From Haliclona indistincta (lineage: Eukaryota; Porifera; Demospongiae; Haplosclerida; Chalinidae), in contig OZ024792.1 in NCBI GenBank assembly GCA_964017065.1, positions 2,165,754 through 2,229,753 of the forward strand: a stretch of DNA of 64,000 nt, in the 5' to 3' direction. Made by a program: the position numbers and the translations under genes. The notes below the pieces were generated by a model. It was not told the DNA's origin, did not search any database, and worked only from the letters and a program-made list of their open reading frames with translations. Shown piece after piece: positions 12,493-24,126 of the stretch (its first letter is position 1; each line of letters opens with the position of its first letter).

Positions 12493-13281
12493 TAGTCTGG
12501 GGGCCCGCCCCTTTCGCAACGAGGAAAGGGTCTGGTAAAAACTAGGGACACGCACATTATTCCAGAATTTCTTTGGGAATAATAGGTATAATTTCAATAA
12601 AAAGAATAATAGGCTGAAAATGCCTAGATGACGTAATTATGACATAGACATGATGCAATAATTACGTAATCGACGTGCTCAGCTAGCTGGCGGTGAACGA
12701 GGTGACTGATGTACAGTTTGTACGCTGTGGCAAGAGTATCACAACATCAAAATGACGGCAGAACCAATAACTTCCTCCTCTGTGATTACAACAGATAACT
12801 CGGGCCCCTCCTCTACTCTCTAGCTCTAGTAGTATTTCTGTGACGCAGCTGAGTACGTCGTACTCCTCGTGCGCTCACGCCAATTTGTAACATTTAAATC
12901 TCTTTGTTTAAGAATAATGGGAGGAAATGTTAAGAATAATAGGGCAAGATGTTAGGAATACAAGAATAGAATAATAGGGAGAAAAAAAAGAATAATGTGC
13001 GTGTCCCTAGTAAAAACCGTACACAAAAGTCGTGCGACGGCACCTCATATAGTGCGCCCAATCAGGATGCAGTGCATATCATTAATTACGTAATGACCAC
13101 GTTTACGTAGGCGTCTTAACATTCAGCTCTGTCCAGCTGCTCATCTATACGCTGTTTGCGTGGGCGCGGTGTCGCATGCGGTTTCTGATTATGTAATACA
13201 TTGCACAGCCGCTGCACGACTTTTGTGTACGGTTTTTACCAGACCCTTTCCTCGTTGCGAAAGGGGCGGGCCCCCAGACTA
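12493..13281. mobile_element. Second-level element, TAGTCTGG ends, 9-bp duplication
   Basis: Terminal repeats of about 68 bp begin TAGTCTGGGGGCCCGCCCCT and are mirrored at 13281. Perfect 9-bp direct repeats GGTGTAACT lie at 12484-12492 and 13282-13290. The left arm is interrupted by the hAT-like element and resumes after it. Without that insert it is about 314 bp. It shares TAGTCT ends and 9-bp duplications with 7333-7433 and with the dehydrogenase-intron elements, so I treat them as one family. Mutator-like is the best guess from duplication length. Confidence 0.8.
12543..13009. mobile_element. Innermost hAT-type MITE, 8-bp duplication
   Basis: 467 bp with inverted ends TAGGGACACGCACATTATTC and perfect 8-bp direct repeats GTAAAAAC at 12535-12542 and 13010-13017. 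TA-GGG ends and 8-bp duplications are hallmarks of the hAT superfamily. Subterminal GAATAAT repeats occur near both ends. There is no coding capacity. It is the youngest of the three nested insertions, since its flanks reconstitute a continuous arm of the second element. Confidence 0.85.
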
Positions 13282-14439
13282 GGTGTAACTGGGAACGACC
13301 TTGGAACAGCTCCGTTTCTTCGTTCTGGAGCTGGCTTTCTTTGTTTAACTCTTGCCAGTGGCACCTGCAGACGCCATCAGAGAACACGTGGCTAGCTGCT
13401 TTACTACTCGGCGTACCCGCTCGATCACGCTTGTACAGTACAACGCAATGAGTGTTCTATTCTTAGTAACACGTCCCATCATGTCTGGAGTTCCAATTTT
13501 TAATCAAATGCGTGGGCGCTTCACGCTCCTACTCTATTACGTCGCTCTCTCATTATGCGCTCCTGTTCTTGTCTATTCTTGGGTGACTAATAATGTACTC
13601 CTTTAGGCACATAAACAAGTCCAGATACACAACACAATATGATACACAATCATACTCACATCAGTGAGGAGGTCATATCCTGCTATCCTAGCAGTGCCCT
13701 TGGTTGGCTCATACAAACCAGTGAGTACCGATATGAGAGTGGTCTTACCAGCACCTGGAGTGAACAGAAAAATAATCATCAAAAACTGCATTTTCATCGT
13801 GATTCATTCAACAGTACAGTACTTGGAGACTGAAAAAGGTCGTTCAACACTTACCATTTGGTCCAAGGAGTCCGAAGCATTCATTGCGAGGGATAGAAAG
13901 TGAGAGAGAATTCACAGCCACATGGTTGGGCTGACCCCAGGAACCTGGATACTGTAGATAGAAAGGGAATGATCACTGTAAGAGAAGCTATAGTAATATA
14001 AGCACCTCCTTCCTCAGCCTGTGTATGACTACAGGATAGCCTTCAGGGAATCCTTCATCATTGAGTCGATCCTCCTCCATCTGCACATCCTCATCAACCT
14101 CTTCATCCCCCATCAATAGACTGGTCTACTGGCTGCCTATAGTATTATATTTCACACAACAATATGAATGAAGTGACTGCATATTTCAAGTAAATTTCTA
14201 GACTTAGTGTGAGCAATAAATTTAATTACCATTTTTAACACTATCGTTATGGAATAATCACAAAGTACAGGTTGATTGGAGGAATTGAGAGAGAACGTGA
14301 AACTGCTGTGGAGGCACCAGAAGAGTAGAGAGATCTGTAACTGTCTCAAACCTTTCTCGATAACATGTCTGATAAATTACTAAGATCATAAGATCAACCC
14401 ATTCTGGTCTGAAACAAAGATCAAAAGATTAGAAATAAA

Positions 14440-15109
14440 CTCACCTTCATTAACCGGACATTGTTGACCTCATTCTTTTGGTCACCTATCATGGATTCTG
14501 AATAAATTATAAATTAAATTAGTAAGTAAGTGCACAAAAGTAAAAAAAGACACAGCACAACAACATAACTGAATATCATCAATCAGCATAGCATTTTGAT
14601 AAGATGATAACAGACAAACACTTTTCCACGCTATTGATCATACTTGTCACAGCACTCATTGGTGTTCCAGGTGTGCTGTTGAATGTCTGTCTACTAACAG
14701 TGAGTGACAAACTGACACTGAACTGGTACTGCTGTCCTTCCTGTATAGTTCTGACACCGCTCCAGAAGAGGCATCCGGTGGAAAAATTACTGTTGCTGAG
14801 TCAGCCTGTCTCCTCCTCCTACCATATAATTTGGATGCCAAAATATTACTAACATGTATAGCTGAAGCACTTTCATGCCGCAACCAAGAAGTCAATACAT
14901 CAACAGGAAAGAGATCCTTTTACAGTTTATTTACCACTATATGAAGGTGATGCTTCTCAAAGATAGACTAAACGACAACTGATATGTAAATAGCAAAAAA
15001 TAATAAAGAAAGGAGAGATGAGATGCAAAAGAGATGAGGTCTAAGAGTTTTAAAAAGATCATAACTTGGCGAATGCACAACTAACTAACTACAGACATAA
15101 AAAGCCTTT
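14440..15109 (-). pseudogene. Receptor fibronectin exon relic and flank
   Basis: At about 14590-14850 the minus strand carries a degraded copy of receptor exon 8, with readable GRRRRQ and SASS-like remnants but stops and indels. It corresponds to 15760-16056 of copy C. An exon-like island at about 14446-14500 (AG acceptor, 53 nt, GTGAGT donor) precedes it and is unassigned. The rest, to 15109, resembles the 3-prime flank of receptor copies. Confidence 0.6.
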
Positions 15110-18100
15110 TTACAGTTCATTGACAGCCTCATAGTGAGTCTCGTTGCAATTGGTTGATGTTATCTGATGAGCTGTGCCATATGCTGCATTATCTGTCATC
15201 TCAACATCATCGCCATCCCTACAAGCATAGAGTGAACACAGTATACACTGAGTGTGTACAACACTTACTTGGTCAGTAATTCAGGCTGGTCATACACTGC
15301 ATGATCTCTATCACTGTCCAATGGAGGAGTCCTTTACAATAGAAATTGTTAGTAAATAAAGTATCAAATCATGTGTAATCTTACTTTTTGAGATCAAATG
15401 AGTGTCTCCTTCTCATTAATATACAACCAATCACTAACACAAGGTTACCAATCAGTGATACAATCAGTAATACTGATACTACACCCAGTCCAGCAGAGTA
15501 ACCAAGACAAGATGTGCCAGTGATCGGAGTTAAGGGTGGACTTGATGTTGAGAAAGACACTGTTGAGGATGGAGGTGATAGTGGTGTTGTTGATAATGTT
15601 GTTGATACTGGGGTCATTGATACTGGTGGATCTGAATATAATAGTAAGTAAGTGCACAAAAGTAAAAAACACAGCACAACAACATAATGAATATCATCAA
15701 TCAGCGTTTTGATAATCAGATGAAATACAGCAAACACATTTCCACATTATTGATCATACTTGTCATAGCACTCATTGGTGTTCCAGGTGTACTGTTGAAT
15801 GTCTGTCCACTAACAGAGAGTGATACACTGACACTGAACTGGTACTGCTGTCCTTCCTGCAGTCCTGACACCACTCCAGAGGAGGCACCCGGCGGGAAAA
15901 TTACTGTTCCTGAGTCAGTCTGTCTTCTCCTCCTACCACTATCCACTCTACTGTAGAGTACAGTGTAGTGATTCACAACAGACAGGTTCACTGGAGTCCA
16001 GGAGACATTCACTGCTGTTCTATTGACAGCATCTACTGATACTATACTGATAGAAGCTGAATGAAGAGATTAACATCGACATTATGACGAAGATGATGAG
16101 GTTTGCACACTAACGAATATTTATAGTTGATGCTTGATCTGTCACACTCTCTCCTGGTCCTATGATAGTGTATGCTCTGACACTGTATTCGACAGCTGTG
16201 TTGGGAGGGAGGTCCCTCAGTGTGAGCTGTGTGGCTGATGTGTTGGTGTAGTTCAATACTCTAGTGCTGTTGTGGGTGACCTGATACATTGTGATGACAC
16301 CATTAGGTACTGAGGGAGCATTCCATGAGATTGTGAGCTGGACCACTCCTGGAGTGGCTGACAGATCAGACACTGGACCAGGAACTGCCACATGTACAGG
16401 AACACACACTAACAATGCAACTATTATGATGATCTGTTCATTACTTACTATCCTGCAGTGTCTCCACAGTGAGAGCTGTACTGTATGGTCCAGTCCCTCC
16501 AGCATTGACTGCTGCCACTTGCACAGAGTAGTTGGTGAATGGAGTCAGTCCAGTCAACACATGCTGTCTGCTTCCCTCTCCTGTAGTGTCCACAATGGAG
16601 GTGCCATTGCTGTAGCGCAGTCTGTATCCAGTGATGGGTCCTCTCTGGTTTTGGCAGGGTACTGTTCCCCAAATTACAGAGAATGACCTGCTCTGTATCG
16701 ATGTATGTAAAAGAACTGAAGGCACATCATTAGGAGCTGAAGAAAATGTGAATACAAATGTCATAGCATCATAGGGGTACCATTACCTTCAGAGAGAGTA
16801 TAAGTATTGACTGGACCTGACTCACTGCTGGTACCACTAAGCATAGCAGCCACTCTAACAGTACAATTATTACCAGGATCAAGTGAAGTGATAGTGTGGC
16901 TAGTGGCACCTCCATTAGAGACTGGTTGTGTGCCTGAAAATGTTTGTACATTATCACACAATCGCATGCAGCTTATTGTGACAGAGTAACTGTCAGGAGT
17001 ATAAAATTGAGGAGCTGTCCATGACACCAGGATGGAGGTAGTTGCAGGAGCAAGTGTGATACCAATAGGTAGTATACCTAAAAAAAGCACATGATAATTA
17101 TTATCAGTAACTCATTAGCTCACTCAATGTAATCATTTCTGTATTACTGTGAGCACTGGGCAGCACAGGAGCTCCCTCTGGTCCAAATGCTACTACAAAG
17201 ATGGAGTATGTCTGTTCCAATATCAGTCCAGCCAGTGTCGGCTCAGTGGTGATAGTAGTGCTAGAACCATTGATCCCAGCAGCTGACTGGTAGAACACCT
17301 CATAGCCACCTAGTGCTGGTCCTGTTGATGGGGCAGTCCAGGAAACCCTAACACTAGTGGCAGCAGTCCTGCTCACAGTGACAGCAGTGGGAGTACCTGC
17401 AACTATTGAGAGAGAAGAAGGAGTGATTCACTCACTTATAATCACTCACCAGTTACTGTGATAGTAGAGGATCCTGTGCCCCTTGTATCAAAGTCATAAC
17501 CACCACTAGCAATATTAGTACGCCCCTCAACAGTCACAGTACAAGCATATGTTGCTCCTTCTCTTGGTTGAGAGCCTAGATTCACTGTGACACGACTCAT
17601 GTCTGGATGTGTACTATTGATATATTGTGACCTGATCACCTCACGAGTTAATAGTGGAGTTGGTTCTCTTAAATTGAACAACTGTACACTATCACGAGTA
17701 CATGTGATTCTAGATGGTGGTCCAAATGAGACAGTGAAAGACAATGAGATTGCAATGTTAGGATCAGCATCTCTTGATGAGAGTATGGAGAGTGTCATGA
17801 TGGAGTCAACTGAGGGACCAGCTACATAATGAAATGAAGGTAGATAAATAAATAATTCTTATAAACCAATACGAAAGGAATGATGTAAATTGTTGCATTC
17901 TGCGTAGTCATGTATACTGAACTTACTATATCCATTAAACAATGTGTCAGTATACATTACCCAGTAGTGGGTATTGATATTCAGGTTGGAGATAGTAGTG
18001 TTGCACTTCAAGAATCCCTGGAAATTGGTCATGTTGTCATCTACTATCACTCCAATTTGGTTAGTACATTTCTGTTGTTGGAATGGTATGTTGTTAGTGT

Positions 18101-18512
18101 TACTGGGTTCACTAGTGGGGACTAAAGTGAAGTCATCTGGTCCATTTCCAGTAGAGTAGAACATGTCTCCAATGTTGCTGCCCATACCACCATTGCTTGC
18201 ACTATTAACCTGACACCACAGACCATTCTGTAATACTTGAGTTCTAGTGAACAGTGTCCATGGTGCGACAAACCGTCCACCAACCTGTGCTCTGAACACT
18301 GAAAAAAAAAACAGAATGAGTTTGAACATGCGTAGTCTAATATAGTATACATGTTCAGTACCTCCAGGAGAGGCTCGTACATTAGGGATTACACCAGACT
18401 TGTCCGTTCCTGTGATCAAGCCGTTCGTACTAGACAGCGCATTGCAGCCGCTCTTCTGGGCCGTTACGGTGTACGTACATGTACACACGAACAGAAAGGC
18501 GCTCAGCTTCAT
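15110..18512 (-). CDS. Type I receptor, Ig-like plus five FN3 domains, tyrosine tail (copy C, intact)
   Basis: Eleven exons (18512-18362, 18298-17927, 17821-17450, 17402-17124, 17077-16787, 16736-16449, 16384-16115, 16056-15760, 15631-15385, 15331-15269, 15218-15110) sum to 2739 nt and encode 912 aa without a stop. In order they encode a signal peptide (MKLSAFLFVCTCTYTVTA), an unrecognised module with paired cysteines (NGLWCQV, FLKCNTT), an Ig-like module (ITCTRD to YACTVTV), and five FN3 modules with SWTAP/SWNAP and Y-x-V/F strands. A Ser/Thr-rich stalk, one membrane helix (AGLGVVSVLLIVSLIGNLVLV), an MRRRH stop-transfer and a tail of about 60 aa follow. The fifth FN3 contains GRRRRQ, a possible furin-type site. 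Tail tyrosines lie in AVYDQP, AAYGTA and ETHYEAV. All extracellular introns are phase 1, allowing module shuffling. It is presumably a cell-surface adhesion or recognition receptor; the ligand is unknown. It is not a kinase, as no catalytic domain follows. Confidence 0.85.
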
Positions 18513-18548
18513 GATATCGATAGCTAGCAATGTTGAATAACGAATACG

Positions 18549-18586
18549 GGATGTTGAAGAAACATCAGGTTAGGAGTCTGCACAAT
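18549..18586 (-). promoter_or_regulatory. Receptor 5-prime flank motif, copy C
   Basis: This is a diverged copy of the 37-nt motif found at 2531 and 8131, about 40 bp upstream of the copy C start codon. It is a candidate promoter or leader element. The hairpin-tailed element starts only 16 bp further upstream. Confidence 0.45.
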
Positions 18587-19192
18587 ACTCAAACCTATGA
18601 ATTATCATTGCCGATCGGCAATGATATGTAGGGATGACCTCGAACTAAGATGGCGGCTACTCATGTGTGAAAATGAGTTTTCGCACATATCTCTACTGTT
18701 ATACATTTCTACTGCATTTTAACTATCTATGATGGAATCTGAAGTGCGAGCGCTTGCAGGAAGTCTATGAAAGTCGCCGGGACTGCTTGCTTGACGACGA
18801 AAATCAAGCTGGCGACTCTCAGAGAGCCGTTGCAGATCTTCGCTGTTTTAGCGTTTCTCGAGATTCCAGACATCTAGGATTGATCAGACGATTGTTCTGA
18901 GCAAGAAAATATCTTTGGCGAAGCTGGCAGACGTTTCTAAAGTGGTAAACTAAAATCGCCGCCCACGCGAATTGTTCATCTTCTTTCTTCTTCTTCTTCT
19001 TCTTCTTCTTTCAGTAAGCCTAGCGCTGTCCTGAGTGAACGAATCACTACCAAACCTGCACCATCGCATGTGTATGCATCTGGGGTAGTGCACTTACTTC
19101 TTAGATAGGCATCAAACAATACAAGAAACGAATAATCCTTGAAAAACATGGGTTTTGGACCGTTTTGGACAGTTAGAGCGATTCCATTAATT

Positions 19193-20427
19193 ACAAGTAA
19201 TAAAAACATTTTAACCAAAATGCAAGAGATTTAGGGTTGGTACATTTATCGAAAAAGTATGGAAACAAGATTTTGAGGATTGTAACAATAGCAGTATAAT
19301 GCTACCTCCCTATTAAATTAACCACAACTATCGAAAGCAGTTAATTTAGGGAAGTAGCATTATACTGCTATTGTTACAATCCTCAAAATCTTGTTTCCAT
19401 ACTTTTTCGATAAATGTACCAACCCTAAATCTCTTGCATTTTGGTTAAAATGTTTTTATTACTTGTTTCTTTTCTTTTTATTTATTAATGACTTAGTTGG
19501 CGCTTATGTTAATACAGTGTTACTGTAAAGAGAACAGTACACATGTATTTACTGAATGCGCTGAGTGACTACTGACAAATGCACTTGCATTCGGCTCTGC
19601 ACTACATGCAACACAGACCATGCAACATTAGCTTAGCTTAAGCTACCTTTCTTAACAAACCTGACAGGCAAATCAGTGAAGATTTGCTCATTGTCTGCAG
19701 TGAACACTGCTAGTAGAAGGCTAGCAGCACTCGCGTTCCAAGCCATTTGTACTAAGGTGCGCTTGTATTAGAATTGTTACATACACGGGCGTGCGCGAGT
19801 AGGCGTAACCTAGTAACGGAGTTCAAGCAGAAGCATGGAATGGAGTCTGTTATGGACCAAAAATCACTGTTTTTCTGGAATTACTCGCTTCTCCCAATGT
19901 TTTAGGCTGAAATAGATGTCAGGTGCACTGATGGTCATAGGTAGCGTTGCTTCTGTGTACGTTTAGTTGCGTTTGGTTCGCTCACTACTGTGCTAGACTC
20001 GCTGAAGAATAAGAAGAAGAAAGAAAGAAGAAGATGAACAAACGGGTGACCACGTGAACTCTGGTTTACCACCTTAAACCTGGTTTCTTTTGCTTCTAAA
20101 GGTCTCGTTGTAATCGCACAAATCGTGCAAAGAGCTTCGGAACGTTAGATTAGCTTGAAACGCTCGTACGGCGAAGATATGGCAGTGCCGTAGTAGTGCC
20201 TCCAGGCGAGACGCCATCTTGTCATGCCCATAGCAACTGACCTTATAGTCTTTATTAGTAGACTCATTGTAAGCGCTTACCTCTCAGGATAGCCCCTAGG
20301 TAGTTAAAATACCCCTGATGTCGTCAACAGCCAAGATAAACGTGAATTATTTCGTTAAGCCTAAGTGTAGCCGCCATCTTATTTTCCGCCCAACCCTAAA
20401 TATGCCACTGCTACCGCGTGGCATAAT
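19193..20427 (+). mobile_element. Hairpin-tailed fold-back element, copy b (nested in c)
   Basis: 1235 bp. It begins ACAAGTAATAAAAA, then a hairpin (CATTTT/AAAATG) and ATTTAGGGTTGG. A 120-bp inverted repeat (about 19193-19310 against 19345-19465) follows, then a middle with A/G-rich runs, then GTAGCCGCCATCTT, CAACCCTAAAT and a terminal hairpin (TATGCCAC/GTGGCATA). The sister copy at 32455-32475 has the uninterrupted site (ATTAATTAACCCTC). Removing exactly 19193-20427 restores it with no target duplication, or a 2-bp TA if the borders are shifted. Confidence 0.8.
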
Positions 20428-21124
20428 AACCCTCTTGTCGCTGCTGATCATTGACTCCGCCCACATCAGTTTTGAAACTGAACTCGGTTGTCGCTTTCTC
20501 TCTGCTCTGGGCGCTTCAGCGCGCAAGGTAGAGCCTAGAGGTATGAACAAGCAGTATACTATACCCTGGGTAGCACTGATCTGTCTATGCTGACATCATG
20601 ACCCACGGCAGGCGCGAACCGGACGACGGTGGCTACCCGATCTCAGCCTGGGGCATAGGCTACTAGTTTCTTACACTACCCGGCGTAGGCTATACCCATA
20701 GGACCCTGTGCTGTTGACAACTGGACATTGTAACAAGCTAGAAGCCTCTGTGATCGTGATATCAACATCAACATGCAAGCCTGGGACTAGTCTACGGACT
20801 AGCCATGGCATCATACACTGAGTTGTTAGTGTTAGTCTTTCTTCATCCATCACAGTGCTAAGAAATATCATGTTGTCAACTCATACTCTCAACCTCTCTA
20901 ACTAATTGAAACCTTTTCATTATTCTTGTGATTGCCGATAATAACATTCCATGTTCCTTGACTCTCTGTCTAGAGGCTATTAACCTTCTGATCTACTAGA
21001 CTAGTATCTGCTGCTCACAGAGTTGTAAAAATGAAATAAGAGCTAGCATAGCTAGAATACAGCTAATAAGTTCAAACTGATAGTGATAAAAAAAGTAACA
21101 GGAACAAGTAAAGTAAAAAAGTTT

Positions 21125-21925
21125 TAATAAAAAAAAACTAAAAAGTGTAGGGATGACGCTTGCAAAAGTAAAGGAACAAGATGGGATGATGCTTGCAAAA
21201 GTAAAGGAACAAGATGGGATGATGCTTGAAAAAGTAAAGGAACAAGATGGGATGATGCTTGCAAAAGTAAAGGAACAAGATGGGATGACGCTTGCAAAAG
21301 TAAAGGAACAAGATGGGATGATGCTTGCAAAAGTGAAGTATGTAAAAGTCCCAAGTATCCCTACATCAGCGGCTTGCTGCGATGGCGTGTAACTGACAAA
21401 TGCGGAATCCTCTTCCTATACCTTTTACAACCGTCAATTACTTAATCGGACTGTGTGACAGTGTCTTCCAAACCACAGATACCTCTAGTTATTCACAACT
21501 GTCAACTACTTCATCGGACTGCGTCCTCCAAACACAGATACCTCTAGTTGTTTACAACCGTCAATTACTTCATCGGACTGCGTCCTCCAAACACAGATAC
21601 CTCTAGTTGTTTACAACCGTCAATTACTTCATCTGACTGCGTCCTCCTTCAAGCCGCTGATGTAGGGATACTTGGGACTTTTACATACTTCACTTTTGCA
21701 AGCATCATCCCATCTTGTTCCTTTACTTTTGCAAGCACCATCCCATCTTGTTCCTTTACTTTTGCAAGCATCATCCCATCTTGTTCCTTTACTTTTTCAA
21801 GCATCATCCCATCTTGTTCCTTTACTTTTGCAAGCATCATCCCATCTTGTTCCTTTACTTTTGCAAGCATCATCCCATCTTGTTCCTTTACTTTTGCAAG
21901 CGTCATCCCTACACTTTTTAGTTTT
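21125..21925. repeat. Fold-back core with internal 30-nt and 60-nt tandem repeats
   Basis: The arms are made of a 30-nt unit (GCAAAAGTAAAGGAACAAGA plus TGGGATGATG-like remainder), six copies left and seven right in inverted orientation. The centre (about 21410-21655) has four copies of an approximately 60-nt unit containing CATCGGACTGCGTCCTCC. Open frames through these arrays are by-products of a repeat length divisible by three. Confidence 0.9.
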
Positions 21926-22052
21926 TTTTTATTAAAACTTTTTTACTTTACTTTACAATTAACTATTGAGCTAAATTGTAACTTATTGTCATGAACATAA
22001 TTATCAATGTTGGACAATGCAAAATTTCATCCTATAGTAGTATAAAAGAGTT

Positions 22053-22720
22053 TCACAGTTCTTCTGCACTATTTTCAGGAAGACTACAATACCGTTTGTT
22101 TGAATATGCTAATGCTGAATCTATCACTCTCTCACAAGCATAGGTCTCCACATGCATTGCAGCTGTGAGGTGAGTAGCTATGTATCTCTCTACCTCCTGC
22201 ACTCTTCCTGGAGAGCAGTGGAACTGGAGCTGGTAACTCTTAGTCTTTAGCTTTATCTGTGTGTCAGCACAACGTAGTTTGTCATAGTTCATCAATTTTA
22301 ATGACAATGTGACATGAGTGGTTATACCAGTAACATGTAGAGCTAACACTAGGCTACAAACCGTAAGTTAATTGGAAAAGAACTTAAGAAGAACAGGCCT
22401 TTTTAAAAGTTATGAATATAGTTCATATTTCAAAAGGCATTATGTTAGTTCCACATTTTTACTGATAGATGCTTCCTGAGTGTGCAGAGGCTGATAGTGC
22501 AAAGGTGATCAGCTTCCTGAGTGGTCAGAATGATTCTCCTACCCTCCTTCACTCTCTATCACATCGTACACCTAGCCTCATGTCGTCGAGAGACTGGGTC
22601 AATATCTTTCGTTGGCTCATATTTTGCCAGTTCTGAAACTGCCACCTAGGTACAAATAGTTTCACATAAAGAAACTCATTGTCTGGAAAAAGTTCTAATA
22701 GTTTATAATTAGTGCACTTT
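22053..22720 (-). pseudogene. ABCA transporter relic W
   Basis: The exon at about 22140-22290 still reads KLRCADTQIKLKTK followed by QLQFHCSPGRVQEVERY, with a deletion of the FGMG part. Downstream, 22490-22620 is a degraded Walker B / switch exon. It ends in the short minisatellite at 22755, as relic V does, so V and W share ancestry. Confidence 0.7.
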
Positions 22721-22754
22721 ACTAGTGCATTTAACCCAGCCCTTTTAGCCTAGC

Positions 22755-22998
22755 ATAGAACATCCTCAGCAGTGATCTTCAGCAGCAGTGATCCTCAGCA
22801 GTGATCATCAGCAGCATTGATCCTCAGCAGTGATCTTCAGCAGCAGTGATCCTCAACAGCAGTGATCCTCACCAGCAGTGATCCTCAGCAGCAGTGATCC
22901 TCAGCAGTGATCCCCAGCAGCAGTGATCCTCAGCAGTGATCCTCAGCAGTGATCATCAGCAGCATTGATTCTCAGCAGCAGTGATCCTCAGCAGTGAG
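22755..22998. repeat. Short CAGCAGTGATCCT minisatellite
   Basis: About 240 bp of the same unit as at 9150-10115. Immediately before it the ABCA exon text for ARLKGV/AEEHLLFY is still recognisable (TTTTAGCCTAGCATAGAA), which fixes the origin of the array inside that exon. Confidence 0.9.
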
Positions 22999-23643
22999 AG
23001 TATAAACAAGTCCCTTTCCATGCGTATTTTTCAAAACCAATTATTTTCCTACCACTCTTGTGCATCTCATAGTACTCTAATCCTCATTCCTTTCTGTCGC
23101 ACTGATCAATCTTCTAACATCTTTATGTCACATTCGGGGAGTTTGTAGTTACCAAATTTTTAGAGCAATATGAACTTCTGGACATTTTCCAAAGCCTGAG
23201 TGTCAGGTTCCTTATATTGGTATATAGGCAAGTGAAACCTAGCTGAATTCGAAGTTGAGAAGGAATAACCATATGGTGTAACCTAGCTTGAAATTGAACC
23301 CATTTTGAAATTCTTCATGCTTTGATTATCATTGCTCTGAGGACCCCAAATTATTTCAGTATACAATCCGCACTTGCTCGGGCTGAGGAGTGTAAGCACC
23401 TTCATCCCGAACCAGTGTTGTATCACCACATCACTTGATTGAGCTGCAGCTTGTCCTTACATTTGTTGTGTCATGGATCATGCAGTATGAGTCAGCTGAG
23501 ACAAGAGCGTCAAACAATTTGAATTTGTGTGGTCAAGGCAGCTATAATATTCACATTATAACAAGGAAAGTTGTAACATAACAATTAAAAACACTATTAT
23601 TAATACAAAAAATAACTATAATTAAATAATAATCATAGTATTA
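22999..23643. repeat. Conserved ABCA-downstream block, copy 2
   Basis: This is the second copy of the block at 10116-10784, with small deletions. No intact frame is present. Confidence 0.55.
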
Positions 23644-24059
23644 TTATTCATTGTTTCTAGGACAGCAGGGTATCCATGCTGAAACTTTGTCCTGTGATCG
23701 AGTGTCACTGTTCTTCTGCACTATGTTCAGGAAGACTGCAGAGAGACATGAGCAATGGAGTGGAATCATGAATTGTCAGTATAATACTGTCACTCACCAT
23801 CCTCCATTGTGGTCATCTTAATGCCCCAATCCACAATCCCAATCTGGTCTCGGACTGAGTACAAGAACTGAAACAATTCGCTCACAATAAGATCCTCTTT
23901 CTCTAAACGATAAGTGCACGAATCTATAGAGAACAAATAAATCAGTATAGCTACATACTGTAGCTATAACATTTAGACAATGTTTTGCTTGCATTATATA
24001 TTGTGTACAGTACTGAACAACAACAATAACGTTTCATTTGAACAAGCTAACATTGAATA

Positions 24060-24126
<67 letters not shown>

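Larger units (their letters stand above)
12171..13565. mobile_element. Outer TIR element of a three-level nest
   Basis: Inverted repeats of about 120 bp start CAGGAGCGCATAATGAGAGA at 12171 and are mirrored up to 13565. The flanks are direct repeats TTCTTGT (12164-12170 and 13566-13572), 7 bp long, possibly 8 with a change. The interior includes a GC-rich part and the second-level element. It carries no transposase frame, so it is non-autonomous. The superfamily is uncertain (hAT-like or P-like by duplication length). Confidence 0.75.
10785..14400 (-). pseudogene. ABCA transporter copy X: ATPase half without membrane domain
   Basis: Exons for the whole nucleotide-binding half are readable: GPNG (about 13860-13955), [16 protein letters not shown] (about 13660-13755), CPQFD (11741-11894), then LSGGM, ILILDEPTTGLD and TTHAMEEAD (11436-11682), then 11218-11388, 10940-11055 and a last exon ending IPCCPRNNE (stop 10785-10787). 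The linker exon (about 14006-14130) has a 1-nt loss relative to the intact copy, giving a stop soon after AAS. Upstream of it the sequence jumps to remnants of two extracellular-loop exons (14270-14400), so all exons for the membrane core are deleted. The largest intron holds a 1.4-kb nest of transposons. ATPase motifs are intact, but no complete transporter can be made. Confidence 0.8.
18602..21950 (-). mobile_element. Hairpin-tailed fold-back element, copy c
   Basis: The element is read on the minus strand. Its start (21950) is a fold-back block whose arms (about 21100-21380 and 21650-21950) contain six or seven 30-nt repeats each. The middle is shared with 31790-33060, and the end is a perfect 24-bp palindrome (18604-18627, half TATCATTGCCGA) preceded by ATCCCTACATA and the word GTAGCCGCCATCTT. 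The relic at 8175-8200 shows an unoccupied site (CCTATGAATACAACTATTGAGC); here the element splits that text. It is about 2.1 kb once the nested copy b is removed. There is no convincing protein. Confidence 0.7.

Noticed and set aside
15110..15218. ITAM in the receptor tail
   Set aside because: The two tyrosines are 14 residues apart, and the first (YGTA) lacks Leu/Ile at +3, so the ITAM consensus is not met.
21124..21935. Several 60-150 aa open frames on both strands with LLLQASSHLVP or KVKEQDGMM repeats
   Set aside because: They are translations of a 30-nt tandem repeat; unit length divisible by three keeps all frames open. Same at 30944-31791.
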